A DNA stretch of 64,000 nucleotides from Magnetovibrio blakemorei (lineage in GTDB: Bacteria > Pseudomonadota > Alphaproteobacteria > Rhodospirillales > Magnetovibrionaceae), in the NCBI RefSeq assembly GCF_001746755.1, contig NZ_MCGG01000008.1:186001-250000 (forward strand), read 5' to 3'. The notes beneath the pieces were generated by a model. That model ran no database searches. It was not told the DNA's origin and worked only from the letters and a program-made list of their open reading frames with translations. The translations under genes were made by a program, and so were the position numbers. Positions 38,392-45,919 of this stretch are shown piece after piece (position 1 is the first letter of the stretch; every line of letters begins with the position of its first letter).

Positions 38392-40719
38392 ATGGACGGT
38401 TTCACGTTCAACCAAATCTTGGCAAGCGCAGCCCCGCTTCTGGCGCTGGCGATGGCGCTGGCAGCGCTGGGGCTGATTGTGTTTGCGTTGCGTCAACGCC
38501 GCCAACTCAATCAACTGCGCCACAAGCATGAGCGGCTGTTGTCCGACGCCGAAATCAGCCATGAAATTTTGGCCACCGCGCCCGATGGCTTGTTTTTGTG
38601 GGTGGTGGCGAACAATTCCGAAGCCTGTTCGCGGCGCTTGGCGGTGCTGTTGGGGCTGCGCGATGGCGTGCGTTCCAGTTTTCGGTCGGTGATGGAATGC
38701 TTCACCGGCGACGACGCCAAGGTTTTGATGGGCGCAGCGCACCGCCTGCGCACGGCAGGAGCACCGTTTGAATGTGTGGTCACCACCAAAGACGGCGCGC
38801 GGCGATTGCTCATCGTTGGTGTGCGCGCAGGTGCCGGCGAAGTCCATGACGGCGAATCTGACGCCTCTTTGGCCGATGTTTTGTGGATGCGCGACGTTTC
38901 CGATTTGGCGCCGCCTGCCGAAGGGGCGAGCATCAGCGCGCGCGACATCATCGAAGCCATGCCTCTGCCTGCGTGGTTGCGGGGCGGCAAATTGGGTGTC
39001 CAAGCCATCAACAACGCTGCGCGGGTTTTGGGTGCAGCCCAGGCTGGACACAGCTTGGCAGAACGGGCACGGGGCGAAAAGTCGGCGCTCACCGAACGCC
39101 AGGTTCTGGACCGCGACGATGGTACATCGTGCCTTGTTGACATCACCGAAGTGCCGCTGCCGGGGGGTGGCACCTTGGGCATCGCGCAAGACATGACCTA
39201 TGCCCAGCAATCCAAAGACACGTTTACCCGCCATATTCAGGCGCAAAACCAAGTGCTGGAAACCCTGACCACCGCCATCGCCATTTACGGTGCCGACCAA
39301 AAGCTCACCTTGTTCAATTCCGCGTTCGCCAAACTGTGGGACTTAAATCCCTCCTGGCTGAGCGACGAACCCGCCTACACAGATGTTCTGGAACGCTTGC
39401 GTGAACAACGGCGCTTGCCTGAAGTCGCCGACTTCAAAGCTTTCAAGGCCGAACAGACGGGCCTGTTTGGCCGCCTCGACGGGCCCCAAGAAACCTTATT
39501 GCACCTGCCCGACGGCTCCACATTGCGCTCCGTTGCCAGCCCTCATCCGCTGGGCGGCTTGATCTTCGCCTATGAAGATGTCACCGATCACTTGGATTTG
39601 GAACGCAATTACAAAACCCTGTCCGCGGTGCAGCGCGAAACCCTCGACAACCTTTATGAAGGGGTGGCGGTGTTTGGCGTTGACGGGCAAGTCAAGCTGA
39701 TGAACCCGTCCTTTGCGCGGATCTGGAAACTGGCCCCGAAAAACGACGAAGTGCCGCTGCGCATGAGCGGCTTTATCAAGCACATCACCGCCTTGATCCG
39801 CCGTGACGATGGGCCGAACGGCGGTGACGGTGCGTTCGACACCATCCACCTGGCCGCCAAGTTGATGAGCCGCGATTCTGATCGTGGTCGGGTCCGCCTG
39901 ACCGACGGCGGGGTTCTGGAATACGCCAAGGTGCCCCTGCCCGACGGTGCCGTGTTGCTAAGCTATCTGGACGTCACCGACAGTGCGCGGGTCGAAAACG
40001 CCCTGTTGGAACGCGCCCACGCCATGGCCGAAGCCAACGTGTTGAAATCCGAATTCATGGCCGGAATCAGTCACGAGATTCGCACCCCGCTGAATGCCAT
40101 CGTCGGTTTCGCCTCAATTTTGACCGATAATCATTTTGGTGAGCTGAATGAGCGCCAGCATGAATATTCGCAAGGCATCGTCGAAAGCGCCGAAGAACTC
40201 ATCGGCATCATCGACAACATGCTCGATTTGGCCTCCGTCGAGGCGGGGCTCATGACCTTGGAGCTGGACACCGTTGACGTGAACCGTTTGCTTGTGACCG
40301 CCATGAATTTGATCCGCGAACGCGCCCGGCGCAAAGACGTCGATATCGAATTCGACAGTCCCGCCGATATCGGCTGGGTGGTTGCGGATGAAAAGCGCCT
40401 CAAGCAGGTATTGTTCACATTGTTGTCCAGTGCGGTATCGAGCACACCGCCGGGGGGGCAAATTCTCTTGCAGGCGCACCGCGAAGGCGGCGACGTGGTG
40501 TTCAGCGTCACCGATGGCGGAACCGGCTTGAAAGAAAACGAAGTCCCGCCGGGCTTGGCGTTGATTGCGCGTTTTATTGAACTGCACAATGGTGAGGTCC
40601 AGCTGACCAGCCGTCCAGGGCGCGGCACCCAGGTGTCGTGTCACTTGCCCGTCGAAGTCGATGAAGACAGCCAGCGCCAGCCCGATCTGTTCAGCGGATT
40701 TATCGATCGTCCCCGCTAA
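38392..40719 (+). CDS. multi-PAS histidine kinase with degraded ATPase domain (DivL-like)
   Basis: 775 residues. One N-terminal membrane helix (about residues 10-32), then three or four PAS-like units to about 540, and a dimerisation domain with H561 in GISHEIRTPLNAIVGF. The ATPase domain is abnormal: the N-box reads TLLSSAVSSTP, with the catalytic Asn replaced by Ser, and the G2 glycine box is lost (PPGLALIARFIELH), although G1 (DGGTG) remains. Catalysis is therefore doubtful; it may act as a phosphatase or scaffold, as DivL does. It is commonly found near ahcY and tsaE in related genomes, by my recollection. Confidence 0.88.
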   Translation: MDGFTFNQILASAAPLLALAMALAALGLIVFALRQRRQLNQLRHKHERLLSDAEISHEILATAPDGLFLWVVANNSEACSRRLAVLLGLRDGVRSSFRSVMECFTGDDAKVLMGAAHRLRTAGAPFECVVTTKDGARRLLIVGVRAGAGEVHDGESDASLADVLWMRDVSDLAPPAEGASISARDIIEAMPLPAWLRGGKLGVQAINNAARVLGAAQAGHSLAERARGEKSALTERQVLDRDDGTSCLVDITEVPLPGGGTLGIAQDMTYAQQSKDTFTRHIQAQNQVLETLTTAIAIYGADQKLTLFNSAFAKLWDLNPSWLSDEPAYTDVLERLREQRRLPEVADFKAFKAEQTGLFGRLDGPQETLLHLPDGSTLRSVASPHPLGGLIFAYEDVTDHLDLERNYKTLSAVQRETLDNLYEGVAVFGVDGQVKLMNPSFARIWKLAPKNDEVPLRMSGFIKHITALIRRDDGPNGGDGAFDTIHLAAKLMSRDSDRGRVRLTDGGVLEYAKVPLPDGAVLLSYLDVTDSARVENALLERAHAMAEANVLKSEFMAGISHEIRTPLNAIVGFASILTDNHFGELNERQHEYSQGIVESAEELIGIIDNMLDLASVEAGLMTLELDTVDVNRLLVTAMNLIRERARRKDVDIEFDSPADIGWVVADEKRLKQVLFTLLSSAVSSTPPGGQILLQAHREGGDVVFSVTDGGTGLKENEVPPGLALIARFIELHNGEVQLTSRPGRGTQVSCHLPVEVDEDSQRQPDLFSGFIDRPR

Positions 40720-40734
40720 TTATTGAGCTAAGCT

Positions 40735-40754
40735 ATTTATTTGATTAAATAAAT
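40735..40754. other. AT-rich hairpin in the spacer 40720-40838
   Basis: ATTTATTT-GATT-AAATAAAT is a perfect inverted repeat in a strongly AT-rich stretch (40720-40800), against GC-rich neighbours. It lies between two convergent genes, so it may terminate transcription on either side; it also marks a possible insertion boundary. Confidence 0.4.
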
Positions 40755-40838
40755 AAATATCCGAAATAAGCATTTTCAATAAGATTCTTTAATTCATCTT
40801 ATATACGCAACGCACATGGGACGTACAGCACCTTTACC

Positions 40839-41633
40839 TTACAGCCCACCCCGGCAATCAAGCGCCGCAAAATAGCCCGAAATTTCATCGATATCGCTGT
40901 CCGTCAAATGTTCAGCCTGGGCTTCCATGGTCGGATGACTTCGCGACGGCGCGTTCGCATCGGGTATTAGCCCCCGCGCAGAATCGCGGATCATGATCAA
41001 CTCTCGACGCAAATAGACCTGGTGCTGTCCGGCCAAATTCGGGGTATTGGGTTCGAGGCTGATGCCGTTCTGCCCATGACATACGACGCAGCGGTTTGTT
41101 TTTGTCGGTAGGGACGGGCGAATTTCCGTTATTACCTTGGGTTTTCCACCATCGCACGGCAGGCTCGACAGGGCCTTCACAACGGAGTCAAGCAGCGCGC
41201 TTGGCACACTTTTGGCCATGCCGTCCATCGCCACATTGTTGCGATGGGGCAATTTGCTGCGAAACGCATCGAATTGATCACCCGTTTCGTTCCTGTAGAG
41301 GACCTCATCGGACGGATCGTTGCCCGTGTGTCGAAACACCTGCAACTGGCGGCGGATATAGTCTGGTTTTTGCCCCGCAATGGTGGGGTATGCCGGGCGC
41401 AAACTGACCCCGCCTTCACCGTGGCAGCGAAAACAAACATCAAGCTCACGCTGCACATCGGAGCGAAACGACGAAACCCCGACGGCTTGCGGCTCCAATT
41501 GTGCGTTCACCTGCATATCTGGGGTCGGTATATTCGGGTGTGCATCCGTCTGATTCTGCACGTACCCAAGCACGCCAAGCGTCCCGAGCACCGCAACGGC
41601 GCCGACCACCCAAAATCGTTTCTGTCTGTTCAC
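40839..41633 (-). CDS. diheme cytochrome c (c4-like), second of tandem pair
   Basis: 264 residues. N-terminal membrane anchor (FWVVGAVAVLGTLGVLGYV), then two cytochrome c domains with CFRCH and CVVCH heme sites and candidate methionine ligands (MDGMAKSVP and SHPTMEAQ). Typical c4 size, periplasmic and anchored. Start GTG 41633 with AAGGA seven bases upstream. Paralogue of the preceding gene, with which it shares AGQKPDYIRRQL and SLPCDGGK motifs. Confidence 0.9.
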   Translation of the reverse strand: MNRQKRFWVVGAVAVLGTLGVLGYVQNQTDAHPNIPTPDMQVNAQLEPQAVGVSSFRSDVQRELDVCFRCHGEGGVSLRPAYPTIAGQKPDYIRRQLQVFRHTGNDPSDEVLYRNETGDQFDAFRSKLPHRNNVAMDGMAKSVPSALLDSVVKALSSLPCDGGKPKVITEIRPSLPTKTNRCVVCHGQNGISLEPNTPNLAGQHQVYLRRELIMIRDSARGLIPDANAPSRSHPTMEAQAEHLTDSDIDEISGYFAALDCRGGL

Positions 41634-41660
41634 GGGGAGATCCTTTGTTTATGGGTACCG

Positions 41661-42422
41661 TTATTGAGCCCTATCAGATTTAATCCCACCCGGATTTGCG
41701 CCGCGACAATCCAACTCGGTATAATATCGAGCAATGGCGTCGATATCGGCGATGGGAATGCGGGCCGTTTGGGCTTCCATAATCGGATGGCTGCGCCATG
41801 CTTCGCCTTCACGGGGCTGCGCCCCCCAGGCGGTTTCCCGGATCAGCAACAATTGGCGACGCAAATAGGCGCGCTGCTGCCCGGCCAAATTGGGCACTTG
41901 GCTTTGCGAACTGATGCCATCCACACCGTGACAGACGGTGCAGGCCTCTGCGCTGGGAGGAAGAGACGAAGTCTTGGTGTGTGGAGGCGAGGCTTTACCA
42001 CCATCGCAAGGCAAGTTCGACAAGGCCGCAGCCAACGGATCAATTAAATGATCGGGAACCCCCGCCACCATGTGCTCCATCACCGGATCGGTGCGCTTGA
42101 GCGGTGTGGCCGTTCGCGGCCCGTCTCCGCCCTCGGTCGTTTCGTTGGCGCTTAAAGCGGCCAGCCTAAAGGCCTTCAGTTGGCGACGAATATAATCGGC
42201 TTTTTGTCCGGCCAGCGTAGGACGGGTGGGAATTTGACTCACCGCGCCTGCGCCGTGACACTGAAAGCACATTTGCAAAGTGTCATCGATCTGGGATTTT
42301 TCGTCGCGGACCTTTTCCGATGGGGATGGCTGAGAAGGTGCGTTTTGGGCAAGGAGCGGCGCACTCATACCAAAGACGAGTCCCAACACAACCCAAAAAC
42401 GATACCTATTGTTCACGCTCAT
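41661..42422 (-). CDS. diheme cytochrome c (c4-like), first of tandem pair
   Basis: 253 residues from ATG 42422. Signal peptide (VVLGLVFGMSAPLLAQ) followed by CFQCH and CTVCH heme sites; AGQKADYIRRQL, SNLPCDGGK and ALDCRG-like TELDCRG ends match the paralogue downstream. A longer reading from 42464 adds a 14-residue VAD-repeat leader from tandem DNA repeats and is less likely. Between the ferredoxin-NADP reductase gene and the second cytochrome. Confidence 0.88.
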   Translation of the reverse strand: MSVNNRYRFWVVLGLVFGMSAPLLAQNAPSQPSPSEKVRDEKSQIDDTLQMCFQCHGAGAVSQIPTRPTLAGQKADYIRRQLKAFRLAALSANETTEGGDGPRTATPLKRTDPVMEHMVAGVPDHLIDPLAAALSNLPCDGGKASPPHTKTSSLPPSAEACTVCHGVDGISSQSQVPNLAGQQRAYLRRQLLLIRETAWGAQPREGEAWRSHPIMEAQTARIPIADIDAIARYYTELDCRGANPGGIKSDRAQ

Positions 42423-42434
42423 ATAACGTATGCC

Positions 42435-42460
42435 CACATCAGCCACATCAGCCACATCTG
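42435..42460. repeat. three 9-bp tandem repeats
   Basis: CACATCAGC, CACATCAGC and CACATCTG(T), plus-strand reading, lie immediately upstream of the cytochrome start. On the minus strand they read GCTGATGTG and stay in frame with the cytochrome. Confidence 0.8.
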
Positions 42461-42472
42461 TCAAACCGCAGT

Positions 42473-43552
42473 CTAGGCGCTGCCCGGCACCCCACTCGAA
42501 GTCGAATGTTCAAAATGATAAGCTTCGTTCGGATGGATATGGTCCCGCGCGCTGTGCGCCGCCAAGGCGGCTTCCGAAAAACCCATCAAAATCAGCTTCA
42601 GCTTACCCGGATAGGACACAATATCGCCCGCCCCAAAAATACCTGCACGCCCGGCGTTCATGGTGGCCGGATCAACGCTGATGTGATTGTGCTCGATGCC
42701 CAATTTCCATTCGGCTATGGGGCCGATGTTTTGCGACAAGCCAAAAAACGGCAGCAACACGTCGGCTTCCAAGACACGGTCGTTGCCGTCCAAATCCGCA
42801 ACCCGCACCGCGTTCAAACCATCCGGCCCGCCTTCAAGACCCGCCAACTGATAAGGCACCACCAATTCCACATTGCCGCTTTTGGCCAAAGCTTCCATGC
42901 GCTGCACCGTTTCGGGCGCGGCGCGGAACTTTGGTCGACGATGCACGACTTTGATGCTTTCGGCGACTTCGGCAAGGGACACCGCCCAATCGACAGCCGA
43001 ATCGCCACCACCCGCGATGATGACCTTTTTACCGCGGAAATCTTCGCGGCGCTTGACCAGATAATTCACGCCCAAGCCTGCCCCTAAACCTTCAAAGTCC
43101 TGAATGCCGTCCAAGGGGGGACGATTGGGACCAAACGCGCCGACGCCCGCCGCAATGATCACCGCGCCCGCATCGATGCTCACCCCTTTGGAGGTGGTGA
43201 GCTGCCAGCGTCCGTCCGGCTTACTGGCCAGCGCCGTGACCTGTTGGGACAAATGATACGTGGGGTGGAACGGGGCCGCTTGGGCCTCCAGATTGGCAAT
43301 CAAATCGCCCGCCAAGATATCTGGATGGCCGGGAATGTCATAAATGGGTTTTTCCGGGTACAAGGCCGTCAATTGCCCGCCCACATCGTCCAACGCATCG
43401 ATCACATGACACGACATTTTTAACATGCCGCATTCAAATACGGCAAACAGGCCCACCGGGCCCGCGCCGATCACGGCGACGTCAGTTTTCACGGGTTCCG
43501 AGGGGGCCTCAGCGGCGTCATGCGACGTAGGGGCATCTGATGAGTTGGGCAT
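42473..43552 (-). CDS. ferredoxin/flavodoxin-NADP reductase, thioredoxin-reductase type
   Basis: 359 residues. Two Rossmann domains: FAD at VIGAGPVGLFAVFE and NADPH at IIAGGGDSAVDWAVSL with VVHRR downstream for phosphate binding. There is no CxxC redox pair as in thioredoxin reductase, so this is the YumC-type ferredoxin reductase. FAD C-terminal site GAGDIVSYPGKLKLILMGFSEAALAAHSA. A 22-residue acidic, Pro/Ala-rich leader precedes. GGAGAGG before ATG 43552. First gene of the minus-strand redox operon. Confidence 0.92.
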   Translation of the reverse strand: MPNSSDAPTSHDAAEAPSEPVKTDVAVIGAGPVGLFAVFECGMLKMSCHVIDALDDVGGQLTALYPEKPIYDIPGHPDILAGDLIANLEAQAAPFHPTYHLSQQVTALASKPDGRWQLTTSKGVSIDAGAVIIAAGVGAFGPNRPPLDGIQDFEGLGAGLGVNYLVKRREDFRGKKVIIAGGGDSAVDWAVSLAEVAESIKVVHRRPKFRAAPETVQRMEALAKSGNVELVVPYQLAGLEGGPDGLNAVRVADLDGNDRVLEADVLLPFFGLSQNIGPIAEWKLGIEHNHISVDPATMNAGRAGIFGAGDIVSYPGKLKLILMGFSEAALAAHSARDHIHPNEAYHFEHSTSSGVPGSA

Positions 43553-43640
43553 AGCCTCTCCCGATGGATGAGGGTTAAACAGGTTGTGCGAATCTTATGA
43601 GCTTTATAACAGGTTCACACTGGTCTTTAAGGGAAAAAGA

Positions 43641-43670
43641 TTGGGCCAAAGACACCGCTCACGCTATGAT
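43641..43670 (+). promoter_or_regulatory. promoter of tsaE, probably giving a leaderless mRNA
   Basis: TTGGGC (43641-43646), 18 bases, TATGAT (43665-43670). The tsaE ATG lies only eight bases after the -10, and no ribosome site is present, so transcripts should begin at or next to the start codon. Confidence 0.55.
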
Positions 43671-43678
43671 ACGACACC

Positions 43679-44161
43679 ATGAGCACAGACACCGAAACCG
43701 TCATCATCGAACTGGCCGGCCTGAAGGCGACGCACGCGTTGGCAGCGCGGTTGGCGCGGGTCGCCAAAATCGGCGATGTGATCGCTCTTTCGGGTGATTT
43801 GGGGGCGGGCAAAACCGAATTCGCTCGTGCCTTTATCCGCACCCTGACCGAGCCCGACGAAGACGTACCCAGCCCGACGTTTACCCTGGTGCAGACCTAC
43901 GAAGGCGAGCCATTCACCCTGTGCCATTTTGACCTCTACCGCTTGGACCACCCCGAAGACATTTTTGAACTGGGCATCGAAGACGCTTTGACGGATGCCG
44001 TTTCGCTGATCGAATGGCCGGACCGCATGGGCACCTACATCCCCCGCGACCGCTTGGATGTGCACCTCACCGTCACCAAAGGGCGTAACCACCGCCAAGC
44101 TGAACTGATCCCGCACAGCACGGATTGGTCCGAACGCTTAAGGACCTGTGGGCATGACTGA
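43679..44161 (+). CDS. tsaE: tRNA threonylcarbamoyladenosine biosynthesis ATPase TsaE
   Basis: 160 residues. P-loop SGDLGAGKTEFAR, then SPTFTLVQTYEG and HFDLYRLD, the family signatures; LIEWPDRMG near the C-terminus. It works with TsaB/TsaD to make t6A in tRNA. It overlaps the next gene (44154) by eight bases. Start of a five-gene series through addA. Confidence 0.95.
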   Translation: MSTDTETVIIELAGLKATHALAARLARVAKIGDVIALSGDLGAGKTEFARAFIRTLTEPDEDVPSPTFTLVQTYEGEPFTLCHFDLYRLDHPEDIFELGIEDALTDAVSLIEWPDRMGTYIPRDRLDVHLTVTKGRNHRQAELIPHSTDWSERLRTCGHD

Positions 44162-45185
44162 TATGGACTTAAACAAAGACAATCGCGCCCAACGCATGGC
44201 CGCGTTCCTCACCGCTGCCGGGTGGGGCGATGCGAACTTAGCACCCATGTCCGCAGACGCGTCGTTTCGCCGCTACATCCGCCTCCACCTGGATGACCAG
44301 AGCACCTTGGTGATGGACGCACCACCTGCCCACGAAGATGTGCGCCCGTTTGTCCTGGTCGACACGCATTTGCGCGGGTTGGGGTTCAGCGCGCCGGATA
44401 TTCTCAGCGAAGACGCTGAGAACGGTTTTTTGCTGCTGGAAGATTTTGGCGACGCCACGTTCACCAACCTGCTCAATAGCGGTGCTGACGAAGACATGCT
44501 TTACGCCCTGGCGACCGATGTTCTGATCGCCCTCCACGCCCTGGAAATCCAAGTGGTAACGCCCGAATGGCTGCCGCCTTACAATGACAAACGGCTGCGC
44601 GACGAAGCGGTTTTGTTGCTCGATTGGTTTATGCCCGCCCAAGGTCTCGACGTCTCCATCGACGCCCGCAGCGCCTTTGAACGCATTTGGCTGGACCTGT
44701 TTGCCCATGTGCATGTCGGCCCCCGGACCCTGGTTTTGCGCGATTTCCATGTGGATAACTTGATGCATTTGCCCGACCGTCCCGGCGTTAAAGCGTGCGG
44801 ATTGCTGGATTTTCAAGACGCGCTGGCCGGGCACCCGGCTTATGATTTGATGAGCCTATTGCAAGACGCCCGGCGCGACATCGAGCCCGCCCTGCAAGCG
44901 CGCATGCTGGAACGCTACACCGACGCGCTCAACATTCACGGCCCAGCACGCACAGAATTTGAACGCGCTTACGCCATCTTGGCCGCCCAACGCCACGCCA
45001 AGGTCATCGGCATCTTCACCCGTTTGGACCGCCGCGATGCCAAGCCCCACTACCTCAATCACATCGCCCGGCTGTGGCGGTTGCTGGAACAAGCCCTCAC
45101 CCATCCAGCCCTGAATGAGATGAAAGCGTGGATGGATGCGCACATTCCCGCCGCCAAACGCCACGCCCCGGACGCCGCCTCATGA
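44154..45185 (+). CDS. amgK: aminoglycoside-phosphotransferase-fold sugar kinase (AmgK-like)
   Basis: 343 residues. APH fold: ASFRRYIRL (nucleotide loop), the catalytic LRDFHVDNLM and the metal-binding LLDFQDALAGHPAYDL. AmgK phosphorylates the anomeric position of N-acetylmuramate and N-acetylglucosamine for peptidoglycan recycling; the adjacent MurU-like gene supports that role. ATG 44154 has AGGA at 44141-44144; GTG 44148 is possible but poorly spaced. Confidence 0.85.
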   Translation: MTDMDLNKDNRAQRMAAFLTAAGWGDANLAPMSADASFRRYIRLHLDDQSTLVMDAPPAHEDVRPFVLVDTHLRGLGFSAPDILSEDAENGFLLLEDFGDATFTNLLNSGADEDMLYALATDVLIALHALEIQVVTPEWLPPYNDKRLRDEAVLLLDWFMPAQGLDVSIDARSAFERIWLDLFAHVHVGPRTLVLRDFHVDNLMHLPDRPGVKACGLLDFQDALAGHPAYDLMSLLQDARRDIEPALQARMLERYTDALNIHGPARTEFERAYAILAAQRHAKVIGIFTRLDRRDAKPHYLNHIARLWRLLEQALTHPALNEMKAWMDAHIPAAKRHAPDAAS

Positions 45186-45919
45186 ATCCATCGTCTGCTA
45201 TGATTTTGGCCGCGGGGCTGGGCACGCGCATGCGCCCGTTGACCGACACCCGCCCCAAACCGCTGATCCAAGTGGCCGGAAGGACCCTCATCGATTGGGC
45301 CTTGGCGCGCATTGCGGACGCGGGCGTCGCCCATGCGGTGGTCAACATCCATTATTTAGGCCATCAAATCAAAGCGCATCTCAAAGACCGCACCCACCCC
45401 ACCGTTCAGTTTACCGCCGAAGACCCGGTGCTGGAAACCGGTGGCGGCATTGAAAATGCTTTGAAATTGCTCGGACTGGAGCCCTTTTTTGCCTGCAATT
45501 CCGACGGCTTGTGGTTAGACGGCCCCCAAAACGCCCTAACCCGTTTGGCCGAGGCGTGGAATGACGGGACCATGGACGGGCTGTTGCTGCTCCACAATCC
45601 AGATCGCGCCATGGGCTACGACGGCCCCGGTGACTTTACCATAGCGAACAATGGACTATTGACGCGGCGACAAAATAGCGATGCCAAGGCTTACGTTTTT
45701 ACCGGTGTGCAGTTGCTTCACCCGCGCCTGTTTGAGGGCGCACCGGGCGGCGCCTATTCGCTGAACGTGCTCTATAACCGCGCCTTGGCAACGAACCGTT
45801 TGTATGGGCTGGTGCACGACGGTGAATGGTTTCACGTCGGCACCCCCGAAGCGCGCGACGACACCGAAGCCTGGCTGGTTGAGCATGGCCACCAGCACGG
45901 ACGGGATGTACGCCGATGA
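45182..45919 (+). CDS. murU: nucleotidyltransferase (MurU-like)
   Basis: 245 residues. Nucleotidyltransferase motif LAAGLGTRMRPLTDTRPKPL at residues 9-28 and the metal-binding NSD after FFAC. In the AmgK-MurU bypass it makes UDP-MurNAc from MurNAc-1-phosphate. ATGA overlap with amgK fixes ATG 45182. It overlaps addB by four bases (ATGA at 45916). Confidence 0.87.
   Translation: MNPSSAMILAAGLGTRMRPLTDTRPKPLIQVAGRTLIDWALARIADAGVAHAVVNIHYLGHQIKAHLKDRTHPTVQFTAEDPVLETGGGIENALKLLGLEPFFACNSDGLWLDGPQNALTRLAEAWNDGTMDGLLLLHNPDRAMGYDGPGDFTIANNGLLTRRQNSDAKAYVFTGVQLLHPRLFEGAPGGAYSLNVLYNRALATNRLYGLVHDGEWFHVGTPEARDDTEAWLVEHGHQHGRDVRR

Noticed and set aside
42320-43087. 255-codon plus-strand frame over the ferredoxin reductase
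   Set aside because: Antisense to a certain gene with no start context.
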